Origin: Glycine soja
Taxonomy: Eukaryota; Streptophyta; Magnoliopsida; Fabales; Fabaceae
Reading direction: 5' to 3'
Length of the DNA: 64,000 nt
NCBI RefSeq assembly: GCF_004193775.1
Contig: NC_041010.1
Span: 46,861,562 to 46,925,561 of the forward strand
Shown here: one piece after another, positions 22,118 through 35,224 of the stretch
Position numbering within the stretch: the stretch's first letter is position 1
How the letters are laid out: each line of letters begins with the position of its first letter
Notes under the pieces: generated by a model
The model's input: the letters and a program-made list of their open reading frames with translations, nothing else
The model's database searches: none
Told to the model about the DNA's origin: nothing
Program-made: the position numbers and the translations under genes

Positions 22118-25100
22118 CTTGTGTGACTGCCCCGTGTCTTGTAGAAACTACAGAAATCTCAAATGAAATGGCTTCCCTTGTATTTGTTCATCACAATGCA
22201 TTCCTGTGGCTGTTGGTTGCGCAAGTGACCAGGTAAGGGCAAATTTTCTATATTTATGTAGATGGTGATAGATTTAGTGATGAATAATGGACATCTTCCT
22301 CCAAACACTATCTTTACATGTTTTAATTTAGTAGGTTGTCAATAAATTAGTCCAAAGGTGCACTAAATGTCGTTTGGTAGCTACTAAGTACTATTAAAAT
22401 ATAATTTGCTGCTTCTAGGTGAAACCTGAAGCAAGGATCTTTGAATCCTAGTATCCTATTGGATTGAGAGTTGGATAAAATTTGCTAACGATTGATGCAG
22501 TCTGGCTATAGTTCTGTTGGCCATGTGTCTATAGGAATCTCCATTGAATCATTTTAGTTTGTACAAGTATTGAGCCTCATCTGGTTAAGGATGGATTTTG
22601 TTGGATGATGGATGCCCTGTGTAAACTTTTCTCATTTTTTCTTGTGAGTGGTTCTAGGTTTAGTGAAGTTCACATTCAGAAACATGTTTGCTGTCGAAGT
22701 TTTGTAACAAACAAGCAAATGACTTGATCATAATTGTATGTTGCAAATTAGTGTTTAAAAAAAAAATGTCATGCAGGTTTTTTATGGTCATACAAGAGTA
22801 CTATTAAAATATAATTTGCTGTCATTGTTTGTGTTTGTGCTCACACTTCCTACATGATTAAGAAGAACTATCTAACCAAAGAAAAAGATGCCCCTTTCAT
22901 GTGTTCAAATTTGTTTCTGCTTGGTCATGATTTTTTCTGGTCTAAACTTTCCAGATGAATAGCTGAAGCAGATTGCATTGGTGTAAGACAAATGCTTGGC
23001 ATCCAACATAGTAAGAGATTGTGCCACGTGGAAGCTCATGCCAAGGCTGGCAAAATAGCTTGCCTGGTTTTTCAAATGCGTCGGGTCAGGTCGGGAAGGT
23101 AAATAGGAGATGGAGGTTGGAATAGGCTTAGACTCGGGTATCTGTATCTCCAGCAATTTGATGTGGGTGGAATTTTATCAGTGGCGACTTGATAATAATG
23201 ATCCACGGTTTATAGAAAAAGTGTGGGAGAGAGTAGAGTGTAACTAAGTGTGTACTATAGTTCTGTAAAAATCAGGCTTGAAAAACGTCCTTTTAAAAGG
23301 AGAATGTCTCAAGAAAGGACAAAATGAAAGGAAAGAAAAGGTAATTTTCACAATCTTTCAACACAAATGGTGTGATATTGGTCTTGTTAGTGTCCTAGTT
23401 TCTTTTAATTGCTATAATTAAGGATGCATTTTTTTGGGCCGTTAGAAGATATGCATCTGTTGTAGAAATTAAGAAATGGTTTTAAGAAATTAATAAATGA
23501 ATTTTTTTAAAACATCAAATATTACATTTTTATTGTTTGTGTTTTTTACTTTTGAATCTGTAACTGTTATTCCCAGGACCACAGTTAATAAAATTGATTC
23601 AAAAAATAAAAGATGCATTTTTTTTCCATATAATATATAAATTTTATTATTATAATTAATTGATACAAAAAATGTGTCAATTATTCTTATGATTCTTATC
23701 ATATAATCAAAGTAAATATATGAAAACGAATTTGATAAAGTTTAATAACTTTGTTTATAGAGGAACATAAAGTGTATTAAAATACAACAATTGTTAAGAT
23801 AATAAAAGTACATTATTAAAATTTAAAAATAATTCTATATCTTGATATGATTCAAATTTGATCAATGTACTCAATTTGTTCCGAGTTCTAAGCCATCTTC
23901 TACCAAACTTCACAACAAAATTCTTTATAGTAGATATTAGAGCTACACTAGAGCTTGTGTAGCAATCGACTTGAAATACTAAACGATCAAGGATGTTAAG
24001 AAGCTCAAGTAAATAAAGATTCTCGGAGACATCCTTATATCTATTAATTTGAATTTAAGTCTAATTCAATTATTGATACATAATTTGTAAGATGTAAGAT
24101 GAGAATTGTCTTACTTATATCTATTTCATCTTATCCCTAGTCAATTTGAGATTTAGATACGTTTTCATATTTTTTTTTTTTTTTGATGTTCTCATACCAT
24201 CTTAAAATTTAGATTTAAAAATGTTTAATTACTCATGGAAATTACAAATAAAGAGATAAAAATAGTGAGTGCCATAGTGCTAAACGAACACCGTTTGATG
24301 TAATTTAAAACTGTTATATTCCTCTGCCCCCATGAAGAAATGACAATATATAATAACCCCACCAGTAAAGATACATATCTCCAACAAAATAGAGAATATT
24401 TCAATCCAATACCAAGCACAGAAGAAAAAGGTAATTTGAGGTAAGGGAAAGAGATAGGAATTTAGAAAGAGTTTGTTGGAAAGAGAAGGAGAAGATGAGC
24501 CTGTGAGTACGCAATGAGTGTGGGGAAAGCTTTGCAGGAGGTTAAATATTAAGAGACGAACCACTTGGGAGATAACGAACAATTAGGTAATGTAACCAAG
24601 TGAAGTGAAACAACTTCGGAAGAGATAAAAGCATTTAAGTAGCAAGGAGGAGTGCACCACAACGCCACTGCAGTGTTTTGAAGTCAGATAATTATTTTCA
24701 TTTTTTTATATTTACAACCAGATAAGAGAATTTACCTTGATTTGATTTTTTTTATGCAAACCTTAATTTGTATTGGCCATAATTTCTTCAAATTAAAGGT
24801 ATATACTCCGCTATATATGTATCCCATAATTCAGAGAAGATACAAAGCTATTGAACAACGTTTTCAATGTAATAACATCCATTTACCGACCCATAATTAA
24901 CTAGACACCAGATATTTTTTAGTTTTATCTTCTTTTGTTGGAATTTTAATTTTTGATTAATGTGACTTTTCCCCTGATGATTCCATCCACAACTTAGTCA
25001 TCATGAAAACCAAAATCTCTTTAGCCTTGCGAAACGTGATAATAAAATATAAGAATGATGTCAGTTCAATCTACCAATTAAGGAAATAAATATAATTTTG

Positions 25101-26717
25101 ATTGGATTAAAGTAATACTTAGCACATGTCTCATTCCCCAATAATGTATTAAATTTTAAGTGAGGTAAAATTACTTAAAAGAGTGCTGGCATGGATATAC
25201 TACCTTAATTAATTTTACCATCTATACACCCTAGAATCTAGTTGAGCTAAAATATTTCCTCCTCCGATGTTGCTTTCATTTACTTGAATTCTATATTGAC
25301 ATCATGACATTTCTTTTTATATCGTTATGTAAACCGAATCTAGGTGGCTTGACCTGCCCTTAATATGGAACGACAAGATTGAATCTTACAAAGAAGTCTT
25401 CTCAGCAATTAATTCGTTCACACTTACCTTTTCTCGAATTCATACTAACATTCACCAACCTTTTTTTGTTTGTTTGTTTGGAACTTTAGATCCAGAGAAA
25501 CCTCAAATTCTTTTTTTATGCATCCTGAATTATTAATCAATTCCTTCTTCTCAAATTTTCAACGACTTTTAACCGAAGGTGGATTACTGAAATTATCATA
25601 TTACGCAATATACTTTTCTATTAAACATTTACAAACATGATATATAAGTTATTATGCTAGCCATCTTCTTCAAATACAAGGGAAATTGTAATATGAATTG
25701 AACTGAAAGTAGTATATGATGCAGAAAGGACACGTGATTACATTATAGAAATTTTCTAATCGATACCTCTGGTGGCCATGTGCAAGCTCATGAATTGCGG
25801 ACTGTAGCGCTGAATCTAAACCGGGAATAAAGAGTATTGCCAATAACTTACATATTGTTATTATTTTATACTATTAAACAAGTTTTTAAATTTTTGGATC
25901 ACATTATTATTTTATTCAAAATTATCAGGTAAATGCATAAAATATTTCTACTTGTATAAATCTTATGATTTAATTTAACTTTATCTCTTCGGAAAATCTA
26001 AAATATTTCTTGACCGGAGAGTCAAATATTAATCTTTCTTACATTCATTTAAGAAATCAATATTTTCTATTAGATGTTTTTCTCTGCATTCACACTTAAA
26101 TCCTCAACCACATGACCATTAGTTTTTAGGGAAATAAGTTTACTTGAATAAAATTATCATCGAGTGATAATAATTTTCCTCTAAATATTTATTACAGTGT
26201 TATTAAAAAGATTTTATATCATGGTAGTGAGTATATTGTTATCTTAATAATAAGTGTCACGTGCGATGCACATTATCTCTACTCCTTATCCAATTTGACA
26301 CTGTTTAGAGACTAACTTGTTATGTATTCTTATCTCTCAGAAAGGGTATACCCGTCTTTTCAACCATATTCTGTCAGAGACTGATCTTTTGGTAGCCAAT
26401 AAAATGATGCCACCTGTCACCATGACATCTATGGCAACGTAAGTACGATGGCGTCACTTGCGCTCTGGTGACATTCATCCCAACGCGCCATCGTTCCCCA
26501 TGCTCCACAGAGAAACCCCATCCCAAAACCAGTACACGTGGCGGATCCCAAACCGTTGTTGGCTTTCACGCGCTAAGGTAGAGCGTGGGTAGCCGATTTC
26601 GTGTTGAAAGGGGTTGGAATTTTCGTGGCAAGGTTCCTTTAAACTTCGGAGCATGTGCGCATTGCAACAAGTTGGTGCCCCTCTTGTATTATTCCACATA
26701 ATAATATTACGCCTCCC
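22118..26717. other. Intergenic region, 3' flank of the flippase gene to the WRKY promoter
   Basis: The first few hundred bases are the 3' untranslated region of the flippase. A 24-bp sequence, gtactattaaaatataattt plus gctg, occurs directly at 22388 and 22798, about 410 bases apart. From 23400 on the DNA is AT-rich; short ORFs here (for example on the - strand between 22905 and 23156 and between 24225 and 24582) have no recognisable similarity or splice partners. I see no gene. Confidence 0.5.
26535..26540 (+). promoter_or_regulatory. G-box / ABRE core upstream of the WRKY gene
   Basis: CACGTG stands in the context ACACGTGGC, a strong G-box/ABRE form bound by bZIP and bHLH factors. It lies about 190 bases before the TATA box. 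Another CACGTG-type word (gtcacgtgc) lies near 26257. This suggests hormone- or stress-responsive control, which is inference. Confidence 0.45.
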
Positions 26718-26723
26718 CTCATG

Positions 26724-26742
26724 TGTATATATAATATATATA
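26724..26742 (+). promoter_or_regulatory. TATA box of the WRKY gene
   Basis: An uninterrupted TATATATAATATATATA tract lies about 75-95 bases before the ATG at 26818, a usual distance for a plant core promoter with a short leader. Confidence 0.55.
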
Positions 26743-26817
26743 GTTCAGTTGAGTGGGTGTGTGAGTGAAAGACCACAAACAACAAGGTTGGTTCAACTTG
26801 TGTGAAGGGATTGGAAC

Positions 26818-28556
26818 ATGGAAAATCTTGGTGGTTCTAGTCGTAGGAAAGCAATTGAGGAGCTTCTTAGAGGGCGTGATTCTGCCCAACAACTTAAGAG
26901 TGTCATCAATGGGACTTATGATGATGGATCAGCCACCCCATTTGCTCAACAACTTGTGAAAGAGGTGCTCATGTCCTTCACAAACTCCCTCTTGTTCTTG
27001 CACAACAACCCCACTTCTGAATCACATCATGTCTTCAATGTTCAAGTATGGGACTCTCCCAAGTCTGAGGACTCTCAAGAGAGCAATTGCAAAAGCTCCA
27101 CCATTAAGGAACCAAGAGGGTGCTACAAGAGAAGGTAATTAATTTGTTGGTCATGTCTAGATTTAATTTTAGACTTTTAATTATTACCCCTTTTATTATT
27201 ATTCCTTGCCTAATTTTCACTGCACCCGATTACGTGATGATTGTACTTTTTAACATAAATGATGATGATGATGATAATTGCTGAATAGTAAATGCCCTTT
27301 ACTGATCAATCGAGTGTCTCTTTAATTTGGCAACATGATACTTTGTTGTTGTTTGGACCCCATCCAATTCAATAATTGTTCATATACACATGAGGTGAAG
27401 TACCATGTTGTAGTTAGCTATATATACTATACCTGTTTATTATTTATTTATTTGTTTGTTTGTCTTTCTTTACTTGTGTTTATGTTTTTTCTGTCTGGCA
27501 CTGTAAAAATGATTGCACACACTGCGATGATTGATTTATATATCTTAGAAAGTTTATCTGAATCTGCAATTCATGTTTGCAGAAGAACTGAACAAACATG
27601 GGAGAAGGAATCTGAAGCTCCAATTGATGACGGCCATCACTGGAGAAAGTATGGCCAAAAGGAGATCCTGAATGCCAAATTCCCTAGGTATAGATATATA
27701 TGTGATCATACATGCATGATTATGTGTCAATTGTCATCTAATACTAATTAAAGTTCTATTATGAATAATATTCTGGATAAGCTGGTATATATAAAAGAAA
27801 ATAAAATTGTAAAATGAATTAAACTTTTATCTGACATTAAAATTAACTTATATATTTCAATTCTCACAAAAATTCTCTTATTTAATTTCTTCAAAAACTA
27901 AATTTAACTTTGTATTTATGTACAAGTTAATTTTAACTTCCGAGAAAATTTAATTCATTTTAGTGTCTTCTTTTCCAAGTGTTTAATGAAGACTTTATGC
28001 AAGCATGACCTAGATATATTATGTGTTTTCTAAGCCTAACTAAATTGATATATGTCTTGACCTTTCAATTTTCAGGAACTACTATAGGTGCACTCACAAA
28101 TTTGACCAAGGTTGCCAAGCAACAAAACAGGTGCAAAGAGTTCAAGAGGAACCAATCCTATTCAAAACCACCTACTATGGGCACCATACTTGCAAGAACT
28201 TGGCAAACCCTGATATCATACTTGACCCCATGTCCCCTTCATCCTCTTCCAAGTTCCTTAGCTTTGACAACTCCTTTTCAACCCCATCCAAGCAAGAGTG
28301 CCCCTTTCTCTCATCTTCCAATAATTTCCCATCATCATCATCAGTGAAAAGGGAGTGCAAGGAGGAGGTCCCTCCCTCAATTTCCTCCAATGATTACCTC
28401 ATCTCTTCTGATCTCACTTTTGATAGCTCACCAAGGCATCATGTCACTCTATCATCAACACTTGACTCTGAGTACAAGAGTGTGGACATTTCGGATGTCT
28501 TGTATGATTCTGCCCAGCTTGATTTTGTCTTTGAACCCTTCCTTGAAATTAGATGA
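26818..28556 (+). CDS. WRKY transcription factor, group III (WRKY54/70-like), 300 aa
   Basis: Exons: 26818-27134, 27583-27687, 28076-28556; both junctions are in phase 2. The intron inside the domain falls right after the PR of KFPR, the conserved place for this family. The WRKY domain spans about 119-181, with WRKYGQK at 126-132. The zinc ligands C146, C154, H178 and C180 have the spacing C-x7-C-x23-H-x-C, which defines group III. The sequence after the heptad ([17 protein letters not shown]) is closest, from memory, to WRKY70/54, regulators of salicylate defence and senescence. The N-terminal part ([15 protein letters not shown]) is the helical segment common in group III. The C-terminal third is Ser-rich and acidic, as in an activation region. 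It binds W-boxes (TTGACY) in the nucleus. The exact orthologue is not settled. Confidence 0.93.
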
Positions 28557-30599
28557 GCATGTCCTTGTTTTGGTTTGTGATTTTTTTTTTAAATTTAACC
28601 TTTACTTCAGCGAAGGCAGTGCAAAACAAATTGTGTAATATATAGTTGTACTTTTCTTAGATAAATGTTATATCCGTGCTTTTGTTGTCAATATTGGTAC
28701 TTTCAATGAATGAGAAATAATCATAATGTTTCAATATGGTTTAGTCTAGTTAATGACAAAGAGGCTCATATCTCATATAGACTCGAGTTTAAATCTCATT
28801 GTGAAAACTGTTAGTAAGTAATATTTAAGTATATTTATAAACACTCTTTGTTAATTACCCTACACTTTTCATTCCAACATAATAAAAAGAATGGCTTCAG
28901 GGTAATTTATTTGCATCAATGGAAAAGTATATGCCTTGTGAGATAAAAGCAAAATGCACAAAAGGTGTTTTGTACCTCTAAGCAATGAATAGAGGGTTGT
29001 TGAGTCACTAGCTTGGAAAGGTTAAGGGTGGGTTCAGTGCATTAATTGGCAGGGGGGCCCTAGGAAGCCATAACTGTTGAGTTGTCTGATGGTTACAGTG
29101 TTATTAATGTTTTTTGCCTTTTAGGGTTTGAGGATATATATCAACGTTTGATATCAAATTTATAAGGAGCACACACCACCGCCAATCCTCTATGCGATTA
29201 CTTTTGTTGAGCACACTTATCATAGGGATTGCCTTTGTCGTACAAAATATGAAAAAATAAGTAATGTTGTTATCACTACAACTTTTCACTCGTCCATGCA
29301 TATTCAAGGAGATTCTTGATAGAAATAATAAAATTCAAATCATCCTTGTTGAAAGGAGATTCTTTAAATCTATGGCTGAAACCTGAAAGCATGTTTCCAT
29401 ATCCACATGCTTTTTTTGTTAACAAGTACACATGCACTGCTTTTCACTTAAACCAAAAAAAAAAAATCAAATGAAAAGATTCATTCATATATATAGTCTA
29501 TGCGTGTGTATACGTTGAACATCGACGATATTTTGTGTCAGGTCTTTTTCTCAAGGATTTTAGGTGAAGTTTATTATTAATTATCTTCCATATCTCTTAA
29601 ACAACTATTATCTAATTAATGTACGTCTGAAATCTGAAAAATATATATATATATATGATTAAGAGTCATTTAGTACTTGTCCTTATAAAGAGTCTACTCC
29701 ATCTATTGTTCGTTAACGTAGTCGTTGTTATGACATCCAAGTTTCTTTCTGAAAATGTCATTTTTCCTAATATTTTTCAAGCACAATCTTTATTATTAAC
29801 CGAAAACATTAATTAGAAATCATAAACTATTGTAAGTCTCATTTCTTATTTAATAAATTTTACTTCTGACTTTATAATATTTATTTAATTTAAATCAACA
29901 ATAAAAAAATATGTAACTTACACTATTCTAATTAAATTTAATTAATCAGATATTACTTTAACTTAACTATAAATTTTAAGTTAAATTTTACCTATGGAAA
30001 GATTGGTTAAGAAAAAAGGAAAAGAGACAAAAGATAATAAATCTGATTCTCAGTACTAACATTTTTCTCTAAAAAAAACGCAATTTTATGATTTTCAATC
30101 AGTTATCATATAAAGTAAAAACTGTATTAAACAATATGTCAGAGAGTAAATAATATCCAAGTGTAAGTGTGTGTAGCCGATTAAAAAAAGTGTAAGTGTG
30201 TAGGGACGACTGTATAGTCAGCATTTCTCTAGCTAAAAGGATAGTTTACACAATCATATTATGATTCACCCTCATTCCCAGTTCTATAAATATTTCAGCA
30301 CAGTGATATGTTTAGAGTATAGCACCGTAAGAACAAAAAAAATCCTGCAATAAACATACTGTACGTTTGATAGTTAAATAATGAAATCGGAATGACTTTT
30401 CTTCAATCAATTATATGTGGGTATATGTGAACACGTGGCATGGGTTTACACTTTACACATTATTCAGAAAGCCAGAACCTAGCTTTTGATAGACTTTTGA
30501 ATATCATCTAACCCACATCACTAAAGAGAAATTAATAGGAAAGAGAGCAAAATAAAGTGAAAAAGAAAGCAGAGTCGTAATGGAGATGCGTTTGGAATA

Positions 30600-30640
30600 C
30601 AGAGAGAGACAGAGAGAGAAAAAGAGAGCGCGCGCGCGTA
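30600..30640. repeat. GA-rich then GC microsatellite
   Basis: A purine run of GA units passes into alternating GC (gcgcgcgcg) near 30628-30638, an abrupt composition change in otherwise AT-rich DNA. Confidence 0.7.
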
Positions 30641-32094
30641 TTTAGTAAGAAAATGAAAGGTGGCTGAAAGAGCTCATCCTAAAAATCATTTTAATTAATT
30701 AAATCTAATTTTAACTATTTATTTTAAATGTATAGTCAAATTTTATTTCTCTCGCACTTTTATATTTTAGTTGTTTAGATCATTTTCTCTCTATCTATTT
30801 ATCTATATATGATGCAAGACTAAACTTTCGATCATCAAACATCCAAATTATTATCAACTTTTAGGGTTGTTGGAAAATAGTGGTCAGTGGTGAACAGGGG
30901 GACGTGGATTTTTTAGAAAGTGTTCGGATTGGAATTCAATTAAATATCCAATTGCCCAACATTTTCTCTTTCAATCCCTCATGCTAACCCAATTCAGCAA
31001 ATAAAAGTGGCGGGGTCTTCTTTTTCCACAAAGAAAGCGATTTTTATATACACACGATATTATTCAATATTCAAATAATAAAACTGTTTTACCGTTTTTT
31101 TTTGTTGGCCAAATAAATATGTATATATATAAAATTGGGTGTAATAGATACCCAAAAAGACTCGGTAAAACAATTTTTGGATGAAGACAGTTTGAAGTAC
31201 AATGATAAAAAAATAATTCATAAATCAACATTCAATATATGCATGACAATTATGTAAAAGACAGTTTGAGAAGAAAATGTTAACAATTTTATTTTTTCAG
31301 TTTTTCAATCATTTTTACAAAACAAAACTATTGAAATTTTGGTCGGGCCCCACTCTCGATAACGTTTTGTATAACAGTACAAGACATAAGTAGGGACAAG
31401 TCTCTTAGAGGTACCAAGGGTCGTGCCACTGATGTGCATCTATTTATATGCAAGGTTAATAATTGTACACTCTTTTTCCAACAAATTTTAGTGTTATCTT
31501 TAACAAAAATGTGTGTTTCACACAGACGATAGGAAAAAGGTTAGTTGAATTCTTAGAATTGAAAGGCACGGTCCTGCATCTTAATTTATTTTCCAGATGG
31601 TTCAAATACCTCTTTTATGTTCCCTTTCTTTAACACACCAATGATTCTAAATCCTATTATGGTAATTGTTTTAATTTGGTGCGTACACATGGGTATGTCA
31701 ATCCCCGCGTCTATGAATTCTTCATGCATGCAACAAGCGTGTATTTGTATGGACCCCAAACCTCTCACGTTAGAGTTTTGTAGAATAATTAGCTTTGAAG
31801 TCCGTGTAATACACGGATTTTCAAAGAAAACAAACATTTAAAAAATAATAACAAATTGGATAATAAAATAAAATAAATAAATTTTAAAAACTATCCGATC
31901 AACACACGACGATGGCTACACAATTTTAATAGTAAGCTAAATTAGACTTTTGGTGTGGCACATTCACTTCAATTTTATATTTGGTCTTCCAGAATTTAAT
32001 TCACGAATCAGATCTTTTATTTTATAAAAAAAAGTGTAATATTGATTTCCCCACATCATAATTTAACGTTAACCGTTAGATAAAAACGTTAACT

Positions 32095-33250
32095 GTCATA
32101 TATATTGATCCTCCGATATTATAATTTAACGTTGATCGTAATAAGCAAAAATAAATATTTTTTAAATGTCACTAGTAAAAAAAAACATAATTTGCAGCTA
32201 TTAAAAAAAATCCAAAACTCTAATTAATTATCTTTCATTTATTTTAAAAATTATTAAAAACCAAAAAAATTCATTTCCCTCACTTCCTCTCTCTATCTCT
32301 CTCTCACTTCACTTTCTCTGGCCGTTTCCGCAGCCGCCGCAGCTTCTCCAACCCCACTGCCCCTCCACCTGCAAATTGTGGTCAAGTGACTAGAGACAAA
32401 ATCAGAAGGAAAAAAAAACTCACGAACTCTTCATCTGCAACTCCATCATCGCAAGAACCCGAATCAGAAGGACAACTCTGAAATTTCCTTTGTCTATGAA
32501 CCTGCCTGCTTCCTGAAAATGCATTCAACACCAAGATTAGAGTGAAAGATCTGAGTGCGGGTTTAATCAATTAATAAGTGATTACTAAAATTGTTTCAAA
32601 TTACTTAAAGAGACACACTCTAGTTCTCACAATCTATGGTAAAAGTAGTAATGGAAAGAGTATGAGAAGAAGAACCTCATGCTCAATTAGGCATGAGAAA
32701 AATAGAAGGACATAAAGGCACTTCGGAAAATGATCAAAGGCGAAGCGGCGTAAATCACAATACATCATAACACAAGAAATTCATGATGGAAACAAAACAA
32801 CATTATTATACCTATAACACTATAAGCAAAAGCTAGAAAGCAGTTCAAAAGCGCATTTGTGAAGAAAGAAAATAAATAAAGCAAGGACTCGATCCACCAC
32901 CTTTAGGTCTCTGCATTTCAAAACACTAATTAGTCCAAAAAAATGTAGCTGAAGTACGAAGACGCAAATCGAAACTAGAAAAAAGAAAAATAAAGGCGCG
33001 AGCGAGCACAGTGGAAAGAAGGAAAAATAATTTGCAGATGAAGGGGCGGTGGGGGTTGGAGAAGCTGCGGCGGCGACAGCGGCAGAAACGGCTGTTACAG
33101 GGAAAGTGAAGAGAGAGACAGAGAGGAGAAGTGAGCTGCAAATTATGTTTATTTTTTGGAATGACACTTAAAAAATATTTATTTTTACATGTCTATTTAC
33201 CATTGTTTAAATTAGAATTAAAAATAGGAGACCAATAGTATAATTTATTC
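32095..33250. mobile_element. Inverted-repeat element of about 1.15 kb, possibly a non-autonomous DNA transposon
   Basis: The left arm (about 32105-32385) and right arm (about 33000-33245) are inverted relatives. Shared words include aaaaataaatatttttta near 32148 (inverted near 33170-33187), cataatttgcagct at 32185, cttcactttc then gccgtttc at 32310-32330, gccgccgcagcttctccaac at 32333-32352 and ctgcaaatt at 32369. The left arm has an extra AT-rich insert of about 80 bases. The arms are unusually GC-rich in their middle. The spacer of 600 bases holds no recognisable gene. Target duplications were not defined, so the class (MULE, other TIR element, or an inverted duplication) is open. Confidence 0.6.
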
Positions 33251-34048
33251 ATGATATTTTGTTTAGCTTAAGTATCTTGATCCGGTGGTTTGAGGAGTAT
33301 TTATCTTTGATGATGGGTAGAGTTTTGTTCTTGTTTAATGACTATAAAATTGTTGATTTGTTACATAATTTTGTGTGACATAACATCCATTGAAAATCCT
33401 TAATTACCACCAAATTAAAAAAAATAGAAAATACTCTCATTCGATCTATTGTTTGTTTTGAGACAAATGAATTTAATGTTTTCTTCAAATGTCTTCAAAC
33501 CTTTTAGCTGCGATTGTTATTTTATGTTATGAGTTGTTATTTTGGCACTAAAGTTCCCTCATCTTGTGCACAAAAAAAGCTTTAAGCAACATTACAAAAA
33601 GTGTCATTATCTTTGGATAGGCATGGCGTGCGTCGAGCAATGTTGTCGTGTCTTCTATAAAAAAAGGTACGGTAGTGTCGTGTGCTGAAGGAAAGTTAAA
33701 ATTGGAATGAAAAGAAAAATCTAAAATTAAGATGTGAAAACCTGGATATTGATTAAACGTGGATTAGAATGAGACACACATGTATCGGTGTGCACTGTAG
33801 AAATGCCAGGGAAATATAACTGACAATACAAAATTTATAAATGTTTTTCATACAAAATTATATAAAAGACTTTACAGAATATAGAAGACTTATAATTTAT
33901 TGAAATGATAAATTTAACTTATTCATAATTATTCGATTCTTCATAAATCAAACGTTCTCTAAATATTATGTATTCTACTGTATAATTTTATAGTTAATAA
34001 CTAATGATATATTTAGCAACCAATTCATATTTTATTCTTTTTATCGAA

Positions 34049-34052
<4 letters not shown>

Positions 34053-34097
<45 letters not shown>
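34053..34097. repeat. (TA)n microsatellite, about 22 units
   Basis: A pure TA tract in noncoding DNA. Confidence 0.95.
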
Positions 34098-34101
<4 letters not shown>

Positions 34102-35224
34102 GTGTGAATAACAGGTATCTTGTATGTAATACGGACAACTTTAAATTCTGGTAAAACTTAAAAACTAATTTAATGTATAAATCTAAAAATGTATTAAAAA
34201 TACGTAATTATTTTGAATAAATAAATAAAAATTGTCACCTTTTCTTATTCTATAAAATAAAATATATACAACAATAGTTGACACAATTATCAACTTGTTT
34301 TTCTTAATTAAATGATTTAAGATTCAAATCTTGATTAAGTATTTAATACTTTTGGTGAGAATAATTTTATGGCAATATCATAATTAAAAAAATAATAAAA
34401 TATATCATTTAGAGAATCCAACTTTCAAGTTTCTTGACTTAGATATTTTCTAACATTTTAACAAATTCTTTCAACTTTTGTTGAAAATTTAAATATCTTT
34501 TTAATCCTTCAATATATTTAATATTTTTTCGTTTCACGTTTTTATAAATAAAATAAAAATCATTTAAACCTCCTCTTGTATTTTAACATACTACCTTCAC
34601 AAGAATCAGAACTCGTTTAAAAGTTTCTCTTTCATCTCAAGCTAGCATTCTTTTATCTTTATTATTTGTATACTAGATTTTGTTAATTACCTATTTATAT
34701 TAATCTAAATATAAATTTAGATCACAATTTAAATAGTTTCTTATAAATCTAAAATATAGTTTTTATCATTAAAAATTACTTATTTATTATAAATTCTAAT
34801 CATCCTATAAAAATAAATATTAATTCTATAGATAGGCAGCAAACATATCTTTTTTTTTGTTTGTTAGAGACATGCCATGATTTTCAGTTTTCACTAGCTT
34901 CGGCTTGTTTTTACTCAATGTAGGTGTCCACCTACACATTGTCTTGGTCTCAAGATTGGGATTACCCATGACTCTATACAATGTGTGGCACATGGAAGCA
35001 TTATACAAATTCCAAATGCCATTTATCTCATTATCTTATACAAATAGTTATGTATCTGGCTTGAGTGATTTTCATAATCATTAGTTAGAAAAATGTTAGA
35101 GTGTAACAATGGCAGACACACAAAGTCATTTATCCAAATTTCCTCAAACATATACGAACATTTTTTAAAATTCGAATAAAATTTATTAATAAATAAATTA
35201 AAATAGAAAATATTTTTATTGTCA

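Noticed and set aside
22905..23156. 83-codon - strand ORF with a more normal residue mix
   Set aside because: Slight look of a retroelement scrap, but nothing definite could be matched.
24225..24582. Overlapping - strand ORFs with hydrophobic stretches
   Set aside because: AT-rich DNA read as Phe/Ile/Leu; no conserved motif, and the two frames exclude each other.
31586..31841. Overlapping ORFs on both strands of the same interval
   Set aside because: Neither frame shows a motif; a chance stop-free interval.
32820..33167. 115-codon - strand ORF with a hydrophobic start
   Set aside because: It falls in the right arm of the inverted-repeat element and reads CT-rich sequence; no family resemblance.
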